From: CAJYAN01 sp046484825
Lineage (GTDB): Bacteria > Pseudomonadota > Gammaproteobacteria > UBA6429 > Thiohalophilaceae
Direction: 5' to 3'
Length of the DNA stretch: 5,869 nucleotides
NCBI GenBank assembly: GCA_046484825.1
Contig: JAWOIE010000291.1
Span: 1 to 5,869 of the forward strand
Under the pieces are notes generated by a model. It was not told where the DNA came from, made no database searches, and saw only the letters and a list, made by a program, of their open reading frames with translations. The translations under genes and the position numbers were made by a program. Positions 1-5,869 of this stretch are shown piece after piece (positions within the stretch are counted from its first letter, which is position 1; every line of letters begins with the position of its first letter).

Positions 1-682
1 CCAGGGCATTGTGATAAGTCGTGAACGGCCGCGCCGTGGCGCCACCGGGGATGACCTGCATCATGGGGGTCTCGACTTCAAGAAAATTTCTCCGGGTCAG
101 AAACTCACGGATATGGCTGATAATTGTGGACCGTAGTATGAACGTATCGCGCGACTCCTGATTCATGATCAAATCCAGATAGCGCTGACGATAACGAATT
201 TCCTGATCCGTGACGCCCTTGAATTTTTCCGGCAGTGGCCGCAGGGCCTTGGTCAGCAGGCGTATACTGTCAAGTTTGATAGACAGTTCACCCTTATTGG
301 TCTTCATCAGCACGCCTTCACCACCGATGATGTCGCCGATATCCCATTTTTTAAACTGCTCGTTATAGACGCCCTCCGGCAGGTCATCACGCACCACATA
401 GAACTGAATGCGACCCGACATATCCTGTACCGTGGCAAAACTGGCCTTACCCATAACACGTTTGAGCATCATGCGCCCGGCGACACTGACCCTGACGCCA
501 AGCGCCTCCAGTTCTTCCTTGCTCTTATCGCCATATTCGGCGTGTAGTTCACCGGCCATGACATTGCGGCGAAAGTCATTGGGAAAGGCAATGCCCTGCT
601 CACGAATCTTGTTGAGCTTGTCGCGGCGCTCGGCGATCAGCTTATTCTCATCGACGGGTAATGGCTCATTACTATCAGTCAT
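1..682 (-). CDS. lysS: Lysyl-tRNA synthetase, class II (3'-truncated by window edge)
   Basis: This gene encodes the cytoplasmic enzyme that charges tRNA-Lys with lysine using ATP. Only the first 227 residues are visible; the E. coli protein has about 505, so the catalytic core is mostly off the window. My translation begins MTDSNEPLPVDENKLIAERR. An N-terminal helical segment is followed by the OB-fold anticodon-binding domain (about residues 65-150). Next come the conserved RYRQRYLDL (163-171) and class II motif 1 with FLEVETPMM (200-208), then GGATARPFTTYHNAL (213-227), a LysRS hallmark. The ATG at 682-680 is preceded by a weak Shine-Dalgarno-like AAGAG (691-695) at 8-nt spacing, and no upstream in-frame start gives a better family fit. 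It follows prfB on the same strand, as in E. coli, but 245 bp away. Identity is very secure; no internal stop or frameshift is seen in the visible part. Confidence 0.97.
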   Translation of the reverse strand, partial: MTDSNEPLPVDENKLIAERRDKLNKIREQGIAFPNDFRRNVMAGELHAEYGDKSKEELEALGVRVSVAGRMMLKRVMGKASFATVQDMSGRIQFYVVRDDLPEGVYNEQFKKWDIGDIIGGEGVLMKTNKGELSIKLDSIRLLTKALRPLPEKFKGVTDQEIRYRQRYLDLIMNQESRDTFILRSTIISHIREFLTRRNFLEVETPMMQVIPGGATARPFTTYHNAL

Positions 683-712
683 TTTAACTACTCTTTTGAT
701 TTTACTGTTTAA

Positions 713-729
713 CCACGGGGAGCACGGGG
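713..729 (+). repeat. Left 17-bp inverted-repeat arm
   Basis: The arm reads CCACGGGGAGCACGGGG and is itself two CACGGGG units 9 bp apart. A degraded third unit (CCCACTGGGG, 730-739) follows. It is the exact reverse complement of 904-920. Confidence 0.9.
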
Positions 730-828
730 CCCACTGGGGAAAACACATAGTACGTTAACATACAGAGCGGTGTTCCTCGCGAACCCCGTCGCTACCTTCA
801 AAGTAAAACCTGCCCCTGTGTTTCGCTT

Positions 829-876
829 TAGCTATTGAGCCACGGCAAGCACGCGGTTCACTGGCAAGAATAGCTA
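829..876. repeat. Small inverted repeat (TAGCTATT / AATAGCTA) inside the element
   Basis: TAGCTATT at 829-836 and AATAGCTA at 869-876 are perfect 8-bp complements enclosing a 32-nt loop that contains the degenerate repeat copy. It adds to the palindromic character of the gap. No T-run follows it in either direction, so I do not call it an intrinsic terminator. Confidence 0.4.
840..856 (+). repeat. Internal degenerate copy of the 17-bp repeat
   Basis: The sequence CCACGGCAAGCACGCGG matches the left arm at 14 of 17 positions in the same orientation. In RNA from the minus strand it could pair with the right arm (904-920) with 14 Watson-Crick pairs, one G-U wobble and two mismatches across a 47-nt loop. 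That pairing would compete with the perfect long-range pairing of the two outer arms. Confidence 0.6.
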
Positions 877-903
877 TGGCTTTTTACTATACTACCTGGT
901 GTT

Positions 904-920
904 CCCCGTGCTCCCCGTGG
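904..920 (-). repeat. Right 17-bp inverted-repeat arm
   Basis: Read on the plus strand this is CCCCGTGCTCCCCGTGG, the exact reverse complement of the arm at 713-729. It begins 7 bp beyond the prfB stop codon in the transcribed direction, so it would be in the prfB 3' untranslated region. Confidence 0.9.
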
Positions 921-927
921 CGATAAT

Positions 928-2026
928 TTAAAGCCCACTCTTTAAACTGGCTTCGATAAATTTATTCAGGTCGCCATCCAGTACCGCCTGGGTATTGGAG
1001 GACTCGACATGGGTGCGCAGGTCCTTGATACGCGACTGGTCCAGTACATAGGAGCGAATCTGGCTGCCCCAGCCGATATCGGCCTTGGTATCTTCGAGGG
1101 CCATTTTTTCGGCATTGCGCTTCTGCAACTCCATTTCGTAGAGCTTGGCCTTTAACTGTTTCATGGCATTGTCGCGGTTCTGATGCTGTGAGCGGCCACT
1201 CTGGCACTGTACCACGATCCCCGAAGGCGCGTGGGTAATGCGAATGGCCGAGTCGGTCTTGTTGACGTGCTGTCCGCCGGCGCCACTGGCACGATAGGTG
1301 TCGACACGCAGGTCCGCAGGGTTAATATCGATCTCGATGGAGTCATCCACTTCCGGTGAGACAAATACCGAGGCAAACGAGGTGTGGCGGCGGTTGCCGG
1401 AATCAAAGGGTGACTTGCGCACCAGGCGGTGGACCCCGGTCTCGGTACGCAACCAGCCGAAGGCATACTCGCCGCTGATCTTGATGGTCGCGCTCTTGAT
1501 GCCGGCGACATCACCGGCGGAGACTTCGATGAGCTCGGTGTCAAAGCCATTGGCCTCGCCCCAACGCAGATACATGCGCAGCAGCATATTGGCCCAGTCC
1601 TGCGCCTCGGTACCGCCGGAACCGGCCTGAATATCAAGAAAGGCATTGTTGGCGTCCATCTCGCCGGAAAACATCCGCTGGAATTCCAGGCGCTGTAGTT
1701 GTCGTTCCTGCTCATCCAGCTCTCGTACCAGGTCCTGCAACGCGGCCTCGTCATTTTCCTCACTGGCCATAGCGGCCAGTTCCGCGGCGTCATCGAGGGA
1801 GATTTTCAGGGTCGACAGCAGTTCGACAATGGCCTCAAGACCGGCACGTTCCCGCCCGAGGGACTGGGCCTTTTCGGGGTCATTCCAGACGTCGGGGTTT
1901 TCCAGTTCGCGGACAACCTCTACCAGGCGTTCTGACTTTTCATCGAAGTCAAAGATACCCCCTCAGGGACTCGGCGCGCCCTTGCATATCTTTGATCTGC
2001 TGCTGGATGGCATTGACTTCTAACAT
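928..2026 (-). CDS. prfB: Peptide chain release factor 2 (RF2), expressed through a +1 programmed frameshift
   Basis: RF2 recognises UGA and UAA stop codons in the ribosomal A site and triggers release of the finished polypeptide. The gene is in two frames. Codons 1-25 (2026-1952) encode MLEVNAIQQQIKDMQGRAES followed by LRGYL and then an in-frame TGA (1951-1949). Skipping one T continues the protein from 1950 with DFDEKSERLVEVVRELENPDVW, giving 365 residues, the same length as E. coli RF2. The stop-recognition tripeptide SPF is at 205-207 and the catalytic GGQ at 250-252, the same numbering as E. coli. Residue 246, before SGAGGQ, is Ala, the common bacterial state, rather than the Thr of E. 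coli K-12. An AGGA lies close upstream of the ATG. A gene caller without frameshift handling would report only the 280-residue fragment starting at 1770. The stop codon is TAA. Identity and frameshift are both very secure. Confidence 0.97.
1948..1963 (-). promoter_or_regulatory. prfB +1 programmed ribosomal frameshift site
   Basis: On the minus strand the site reads AGGGGGTATCTTTGAC, the classic RF2 recoding signal. It consists of an internal Shine-Dalgarno-like AGGGGG (1963-1958), a 3-nt spacer TAT, the slippery CTT (1954-1952), the in-frame TGA (1951-1949) and a following C. Known mechanism: when RF2 is scarce the ribosome pauses at TGA and peptidyl-tRNA-Leu slips from CUU to UUU, so RF2 synthesis is controlled by its own activity. 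The downstream frame is open to residue 365, confirming that this is functional recoding and not a mutation. Confidence 0.96.
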
Positions 2027-2061
2027 ATTCCTACCGGATTTTGGCTGTCATAAAGCCGCGT

Positions 2062-2070
2062 ATCATAACA
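2062..2070 (-). promoter_or_regulatory. Candidate extended -10 promoter for prfB
   Basis: In the 63-bp gap between recJ and prfB the minus strand reads TGTTATGAT. This is a TGn extension followed by TATGAT, one mismatch from the sigma-70 -10 consensus. Transcription would start near 2055, about 30 nt before the prfB ATG. No good -35 hexamer lies at 16-18 bp spacing, which fits an extended -10 promoter but also weakens the call. Read-through from the recJ unit remains possible because no terminator is visible in the gap. Confidence 0.42.
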
Positions 2071-2089
2071 CAGCTCGGCGCAAAGAAGA

Positions 2090-3841
2090 CTAGCACGCCC
2101 CGCCGGGCAGGCAGCGCAACTGTTCGACCAGCAACTGCGGGCTCATCTTGCCGTTGAACTCATTGACGTCGAGTCGATAGGCCAGATGCACATGACGGGT
2201 GTCCGGCGGCCAGGCCGCATCCGTGGTATTAAAGGCAATGGCGTCGATGACGGTTGTGCCACTCAATGGCCGCACCTGTAATTTGAGATGGCGCTCGCCC
2301 ACAATGCGCCGGTGCACGACCTCAAACTCGCCGTCGAAGGTGGGTTCCGGAAAACCCTGTCCCCAGGGACCGGCATCACGCAGGGCCTGCGCCATGTGCA
2401 GATTCAGCTCGGCCGCGCTCAGGTCGCCGTCACTATGGATCACCCCGGTGAGCAGGTCCCCGGTCACCACGCGGCGGACCTCGGCATCAAAGGCCGCGGT
2501 AAAGGCCGGATAGTCCTCGGGCGCCAGGGTCAGACCGGCCGCCATGGCGTGGCCGCCAAATTTCTGCAGTAGGCTGGGGTGATGCGCCGCGACACTGTCG
2601 AGCACATCACGGATGTGCACCCCGGGGATGGAACGGGCCGAGCCCTTGAGCATACCCTCGGCGGCAGGGGCGAAGGCGATCACCGGCCGGTGCAGGCGCT
2701 CCTTGATGCGCGAGGCCAGGATGCCAATGACCCCCTCGTGCCAGTCTTCGTCAAACAGACAGACGCCGACGGGAACGTCGTCACCAGCCTCGTTCAGCTG
2801 CATGTCTTTGAGGATGACCAGGGCCTGGGTCTGCATGTCGGTCTCGATACTGCGTCGCGCCTGATTGAGCGCATCCAGTTGCGCCGCCAGCGGCATGGCC
2901 TGCTCGGCGGTGTCGCTGAGCAGGCACTCGATGCCCAGGGACATGTCCTCCAGGCGCCCGGCGGCATTCAGACGTGGGCCGACACAAAACCCCAGGTCCG
3001 TGGCGGCAATGCGGCGGTAATCACGCCCGGCGATCTTCAACAACGACAGAATACCGGGGCAGCACTGGCCGGAGCGAATACGCGCCAGGCCCTGCGACAC
3101 CAGGATGCGGTTGTTGTAATCCAGCGGCACCACGTCGGCCACCGTGCCCAGGGCCACCAGGTCCAGATACTGGGCAAGATTGGGTTCCGGCAGTGACTGC
3201 CGCGCAAACCAGTCGAGCGCACGCAGCCGCGCCCGCAGCGCCATCATGACGTAAAAGATGACCCCGACACCGGCGAGATTTTTACTGGCAAAGTCGTCGC
3301 CGGGCTGATTGGGATTGACCAGCGCCACCGCCGCCGGCAGCCCCTCACCCGGCAGGTGATGATCGGTCACCAGCACCTCGATGCCCTGCGCGTTGGCCGC
3401 CTCGACCCCGGCAATGCTGGAAATACCGTTGTCGACGGTAATGATCAGGTCCGGCTGAGCGCGACTGGCCACGGCGACAATTTCAGGGGTCAGGCCATAG
3501 CCATATTCAAAACGATTCGGCACCAGATAATCCACCTGCTGCAGACCCATGGCGCGCAGGGCGCGGACGGCCAGGGCGGTGCTGGTGGCGCCATCGGCAT
3601 CAAAATCACCGACAATCAGCACGCGCTGTTGCTGTTGCAGACACTGCAACAGGCGTTCCACCGCCGCGTCCATGCCCTTGAGCCCGGCATAATCCAGCAG
3701 GCGTTTGAGTTGATAGTTCAGTTCGTCTGGACTGCGCACCGCCCGCGCCTGATAAATACGTTGCAACACCGACGGGATGGCCGCGGGCCAATCCATCGTC
3801 GGTGCGGTGACGCGGCGGCGAACCTGAAACTCGGTCTTCAT
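2090..3841 (-). CDS. recJ: Single-stranded-DNA-specific 5'-3' exonuclease RecJ
   Basis: RecJ degrades single-stranded DNA 5' to 3' in RecF-pathway recombination, mismatch repair and base-excision repair. The protein is 583 residues from the chosen start (E. coli RecJ is about 577). DHH-superfamily motifs appear in order: GDFDADGATSTAL (78-90) with metal-binding Asp79, Asp81 and Asp83; DNGISS (137-142); TDHH (159-162); and LGTVADVVPL (231-240). RecJ-typical PRLNAAGRLEDM follows (289-300), then the DHHA1 motif FGGHAMAAG (428-436) and a C-terminal OB-fold region around GPWGQGFPEPTF (491-502). I chose the ATG at 3841-3839, beginning MKTEFQVRRRV, because it forms an ATGA overlap with the upstream stop. 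The frame stays open 14 codons further to an ATG at 3883, but that extension lies inside the upstream gene. No Shine-Dalgarno sequence is evident, consistent with coupled translation. All catalytic motifs are intact. The stop codon is TAG. Confidence 0.97.
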   Translation of the reverse strand: MKTEFQVRRRVTAPTMDWPAAIPSVLQRIYQARAVRSPDELNYQLKRLLDYAGLKGMDAAVERLLQCLQQQQRVLIVGDFDADGATSTALAVRALRAMGLQQVDYLVPNRFEYGYGLTPEIVAVASRAQPDLIITVDNGISSIAGVEAANAQGIEVLVTDHHLPGEGLPAAVALVNPNQPGDDFASKNLAGVGVIFYVMMALRARLRALDWFARQSLPEPNLAQYLDLVALGTVADVVPLDYNNRILVSQGLARIRSGQCCPGILSLLKIAGRDYRRIAATDLGFCVGPRLNAAGRLEDMSLGIECLLSDTAEQAMPLAAQLDALNQARRSIETDMQTQALVILKDMQLNEAGDDVPVGVCLFDEDWHEGVIGILASRIKERLHRPVIAFAPAAEGMLKGSARSIPGVHIRDVLDSVAAHHPSLLQKFGGHAMAAGLTLAPEDYPAFTAAFDAEVRRVVTGDLLTGVIHSDGDLSAAELNLHMAQALRDAGPWGQGFPEPTFDGEFEVVHRRIVGERHLKLQVRPLSGTTVIDAIAFNTTDAAWPPDTRHVHLAYRLDVNEFNGKMSPQLLVEQLRCLPGGAC

Positions 3842-4902
3842 TGCGTTGGCAGCCAGTGTGCCAGTGTGCGCGTTCGGCGCCACCAGCGACCCTGTGTGCG
3901 CCGGGTAATGCGAAAGCGCCCTGGCCCCCCCAGGTCGAGTATGAGGGTGAAGCCCTTGTCCCGCCGCAGTCTGGCCTCAAGGTCTTGCAGTACCCCCTGC
4001 TCCCAGTCTGCCAGGGCTGCCAACCAGGTGCTGACATCCCCTTGCTGTTGCCGTTCGCGCCAGGCGAAATCCACCAGCAATTGGCGGCCGTGGAGCGCGT
4101 TGCTGTCCAGGGCACTCAGCGGCAGACAGTCAATACCCAGGTGTTGTGCCAGCCCCTGCACCACCAGCTCATCGCTGTAAACGGCGGTGAAGTCCACTGG
4201 CTGTTTTTGTGGCAAGCTTCCAACCCCCCAGGGCCAGACACTGGTAGCCATGAGCTGTCCCTGCTGCTCACGTTGCTGATTGACGGGGTGATTATGCCAG
4301 AGCATTTGCACTTCGTTCATGAAGCGATGCCAGTGCCGCCGTGCCGCGCCCTGTGGCATACCGCGGCTGATGGGCTGCCCCATCATCTGGCGCAAGGGTG
4401 TCGTGGTTAACGCTGGCGTGGCTGGCAGACGGACATACCAGTGCTGCGGCGTCGTGCAGTGCAGCTCGAGCGCATCTTCCTCCAGCAGGGGGCGCAGGGA
4501 TGCCTGTAAGGCATCCGCTTCGACCTCGGTCAGGGCCAATGCCTCATGGGCAATCAACACCGCATCAACGCGATCCGCCTGCAGACATACCGGGTCCAGG
4601 CGCATCCAGCAAGCCTCGCCCGGGTCCTGCCCCTCGGCCAACAGACACAACGCCGCCAACGGCTGGGTAGCCGCGCGTGGATCGGACTGGAGATTGAAAT
4701 AGGTGAACAAGGCAGCGTAGTCGTCTGCTGCGGTGACGTCGTTGACCGGGTGCGGCGGCGCCAACACATCGGCACGCGACAGAAATTTTTCTAAGCGTGG
4801 TAACACCGGCCAGTCACTGGCCGGCCAATGCGCCTGCCCTGCGTAGGGCCCCAACAGACCTGGGGCGTAGAACAGCAGTTCGGCAGGGGTGGCAGACGCC
4901 AT
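3838..4902 (-). CDS. RpfE-type conserved protein of unknown biochemical function
   Basis: This 354-residue protein resembles the family named after Xanthomonas RpfE, which lies near recJ and prfB and is sometimes annotated as a cofactor-independent phosphoglycerate mutase homologue. Features I associate with the family are GEACWMRLDPVCLQADRV (95-112, usually with DPVH where this protein has DPVC), GMPQGAARRHWHRFMNEVQM (181-200), HNHPVNQQRE (203-212) and TSVWPWGVG (220-228, usually NSLWFWGGG). Together these suggest a conserved central pocket rich in His, Trp and Asn. No signal peptide or membrane segment is apparent, so it is probably cytoplasmic. The C-terminal tail is basic and rich in Arg and Trp (311-350). 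The ATG at 4902 is 3 bp after the thrC stop and has no clear Shine-Dalgarno sequence, while its own TGA overlaps the recJ start. I do not see the metal-binding signature of a true phosphoglycerate mutase, so I give no enzymatic function. Gene reality is very likely; family assignment rests on remembered motifs and synteny. Confidence 0.85.
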   Translation of the reverse strand: MASATPAELLFYAPGLLGPYAGQAHWPASDWPVLPRLEKFLSRADVLAPPHPVNDVTAADDYAALFTYFNLQSDPRAATQPLAALCLLAEGQDPGEACWMRLDPVCLQADRVDAVLIAHEALALTEVEADALQASLRPLLEEDALELHCTTPQHWYVRLPATPALTTTPLRQMMGQPISRGMPQGAARRHWHRFMNEVQMLWHNHPVNQQREQQGQLMATSVWPWGVGSLPQKQPVDFTAVYSDELVVQGLAQHLGIDCLPLSALDSNALHGRQLLVDFAWRERQQQGDVSTWLAALADWEQGVLQDLEARLRRDKGFTLILDLGGPGRFRITRRTQGRWWRRTRTLAHWLPTQ

Positions 4903-4905
4903 GCG

Positions 4906-5869
4906 CTAGGACATGTTACTGAGAATAGCGGCCTTGACCTGATCAAGCGTTGCATCCACCGTAATCATGTTCTTGCTACCTTCGCATTGCGTGATCGCCG
5001 TGTCCGGGTCCTTGAGGCCGTGGCCGGTCAGGGTACAGACAATCTTGCTGCCCTCGGGGATCTTGCCCGACTGGATATCGCGCATGGCGCCGGCCAGCGA
5101 CGTGGCCGAGGCCGGTTCGCAAAAGACGCCTTCCTTTTCCGTCAGCAACTTTTGCGCGGCGAGAATTTCGACATCGCTACACTCATCAAACCAGCCGTTT
5201 GATTCCTTTTGCACCACCCAGGCCTTGTCCCAGCTCTGCGGGTGGCCAATACGAATGGCAGTGGCGACGGTATCCGGATTGTCGACCATTTTTCCGCGCA
5301 TAAACGGCGCCGAACCGGAGGCCTGATAGCCCACCATTTTCGGCAGGCCGTTGACGATGCCATTTTCGTGATATTCCTTGTAGCCCATCCAGTGGGCGGT
5401 GATGTTGCCGGCATTCCCCACGGGGATACAGTGATAGTCCGGTGCCGCGCCCAGCTCTTCGAGAATTTCGAATGCCGCCGTCTTCTGGCCCTGCAGACGA
5501 TAGGGATTGATAGAGTTGACTATGGTCACCGGCGCCTCTTTGCCAATGTCCTTGACCAGCTGCATGCCTTCATCAAAGTTACCCCGGATTTGAATCACCA
5601 CCGCACCGTGGATCATGGCCTGCGCCAGCTTGCCCAGGGCGATCTTGCCTTCCGGGATGAGGACAAAGGCGGTAATCCCGGCGCGCGCCGCATAGGCCGC
5701 CGCCGCCGCCGAGGTATTGCCCGTGGAGGCACAGATAATGGCCTTGCTGCCCTCTTCCACCGCCTTGGTCACGGCCATGCACATGCCGCGATCTTTAAAG
5801 GAACCGGTCGGGTTCAGACCCTCGTACTTGACGTAGAAAGCATGGCGTATGCTGACAATCCTAATCATG
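4906..5869 (-). CDS. thrC: Threonine synthase, compact Bacillus-like class (5'-truncated by window edge)
   Basis: Threonine synthase converts O-phosphohomoserine and water to threonine and phosphate using pyridoxal phosphate, the last step of threonine synthesis. The 320 visible residues cover nearly the whole protein; the family has about 350-360, so roughly 35-40 N-terminal residues lie beyond the edge. The PLP-binding lysine is in NPTGSFKDRG (Lys25 of the visible fragment). ASTGNTSAA (47-55), NSINPYRLQGQKTAAFE (118-134), the phosphate-binding GNAGNI (151-156) and LTGHGLKDP (280-288) follow. These match the B. subtilis type, not the long E. coli/Pseudomonas type. The frame is open to the window edge, so the ATG at 5868 need not be the start. 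The visible first ten residues (MIRIVSIRHA) look short and atypical for the segment before FYVKYEG. The gene ends in TAG, 3 bp before the next start. Homoserine dehydrogenase is a common upstream neighbour but cannot be seen here. Confidence 0.95.
   Translation of the reverse strand, partial: MIRIVSIRHAFYVKYEGLNPTGSFKDRGMCMAVTKAVEEGSKAIICASTGNTSAAAAAYAARAGITAFVLIPEGKIALGKLAQAMIHGAVVIQIRGNFDEGMQLVKDIGKEAPVTIVNSINPYRLQGQKTAAFEILEELGAAPDYHCIPVGNAGNITAHWMGYKEYHENGIVNGLPKMVGYQASGSAPFMRGKMVDNPDTVATAIRIGHPQSWDKAWVVQKESNGWFDECSDVEILAAQKLLTEKEGVFCEPASATSLAGAMRDIQSGKIPEGSKIVCTLTGHGLKDPDTAITQCEGSKNMITVDATLDQVKAAILSNMS

Larger units (their letters stand above)
713..920. mobile_element. MITE-like palindromic repeat element between lysS and prfB
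   Basis: This 208-bp block fills most of the 245-bp gap between prfB and lysS and has no credible coding frame. It is bounded by perfect 17-bp inverted repeats (713-729 and 904-920). The similarity continues inward imperfectly: GGGGAAAACACATAGTA on the left resembles GGGGAACACCAGGTAGTA read from the right. TTTAA lies immediately outside the left end (708-712) and again 6 bp outside the right end (927-931, overlapping the prfB stop), which could be a remnant target duplication but may be chance. No transposase is encoded, so any mobility would depend on an enzyme elsewhere. Repeats of this CACGGGG/CACGGAG type with about 9-bp periodicity are, from memory, dispersed between genes in many environmental proteobacteria. 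The element assignment is inference; the inverted repeats are directly visible. Confidence 0.55.

Noticed and set aside
699..704. TAAAAT on the minus strand as a -10 box for a lysS promoter
   Set aside because: It lies only about 17 nt before the ATG in an AT-rich leader, and no -35 or TG extension is at suitable spacing; too weak to list.
408..758. Plus-strand 116-codon open frame overlapping the lysS start and the left repeat arm
   Set aside because: It is antisense to clearly coding lysS sequence, has no family resemblance, and its end (NHGEHGAHWG) is just the CACGGGG repeat translated.
886..891. TATAGT on the minus strand inside the repeat element as a promoter for lysS
   Set aside because: The region 16-18 bp upstream is repeat-arm sequence (GGAGCA) with no -35 similarity.
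829..920. Rho-independent terminator after prfB
   Set aside because: Hairpins are possible but no stem is followed by a T-run on the minus strand.
876..926. Small plus-strand open frame starting ATGGCTTTTTAC and ending in TAA (about 16 codons)
   Set aside because: Its second half is translated repeat sequence (CSPCSPW), there is no convincing ribosome-binding site, and it points against all neighbouring genes.
928..1770. prfB as a 280-residue protein starting at the internal ATG at 1770
   Set aside because: The family N-terminus continues upstream in the same frame to the frameshift at 1949-1954, then in the other frame to the ATG at 2026, giving the exact normal length.
1949..1951. In-frame TGA in prfB as a disabling mutation or sequencing error
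   Set aside because: It sits in the exact conserved recoding context AGGGGGTATCTTTGAC after residue 25, as in E. coli.
3842..3883. Longer RecJ start at the ATG at 3883-3881
   Set aside because: The 14 extra residues lie inside the upstream coding sequence and do not resemble a RecJ N-terminus; the ATGA overlap start gives normal length.
3356..4180. Plus-strand 274-codon open frame opposite recJ and the RpfE-type gene
   Set aside because: It is a shadow of two well-supported minus-strand genes in GC-rich DNA, with low-complexity content and no recognisable motif.

Overview
The window reads as a chromosomal housekeeping stretch of a gammaproteobacterium, probably a free-living Chromatiales/Thiotrichales-like or related lineage. 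Reasons are the moderately GC-rich coding sequence, the gene order thrC - rpfE-like - recJ - prfB - lysS, and a threonine synthase of the compact Bacillus-like class rather than the long Escherichia/Pseudomonas class. The placement is inference from remembered gene orders and protein motifs; no database was searched.

All five genes lie on the minus strand, so transcription runs from high to low coordinates. Reading that way: thrC (5869-4906, 5' end cut by the window edge); an RpfE-type conserved protein of unknown biochemistry (4902-3838); recJ single-strand exonuclease (3841-2090); a 63-bp gap with a plausible extended -10 promoter; prfB, encoding peptide chain release factor 2 with its +1 programmed frameshift (2026-928); a 245-bp gap (927-683) dominated by an inverted-repeat element; and the 5' part of lysS, lysyl-tRNA synthetase (682-1, cut by the window edge).

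thrC, the RpfE-type gene and recJ are packed as a translationally coupled unit: 3 bp between the first two, an ATGA stop/start overlap between the second and third, and no convincing Shine-Dalgarno sequence at either downstream start. prfB and lysS are neighbours as in Escherichia coli, but here they are separated by about 208 bp bounded by perfect 17-bp inverted repeats of CACGGGG units, with a third degenerate internal copy. This looks like a small non-coding palindromic (MITE-like) repeat inserted just after the prfB stop codon.

I found no novel multi-gene system. The points most worth a second look are the inverted-repeat element, the uncharacterised RpfE-type protein coupled to recJ, and the textbook RF2 autoregulatory frameshift, which a simple gene caller would truncate. 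No rRNA, tRNA, CRISPR array, transposase or phage gene is visible.
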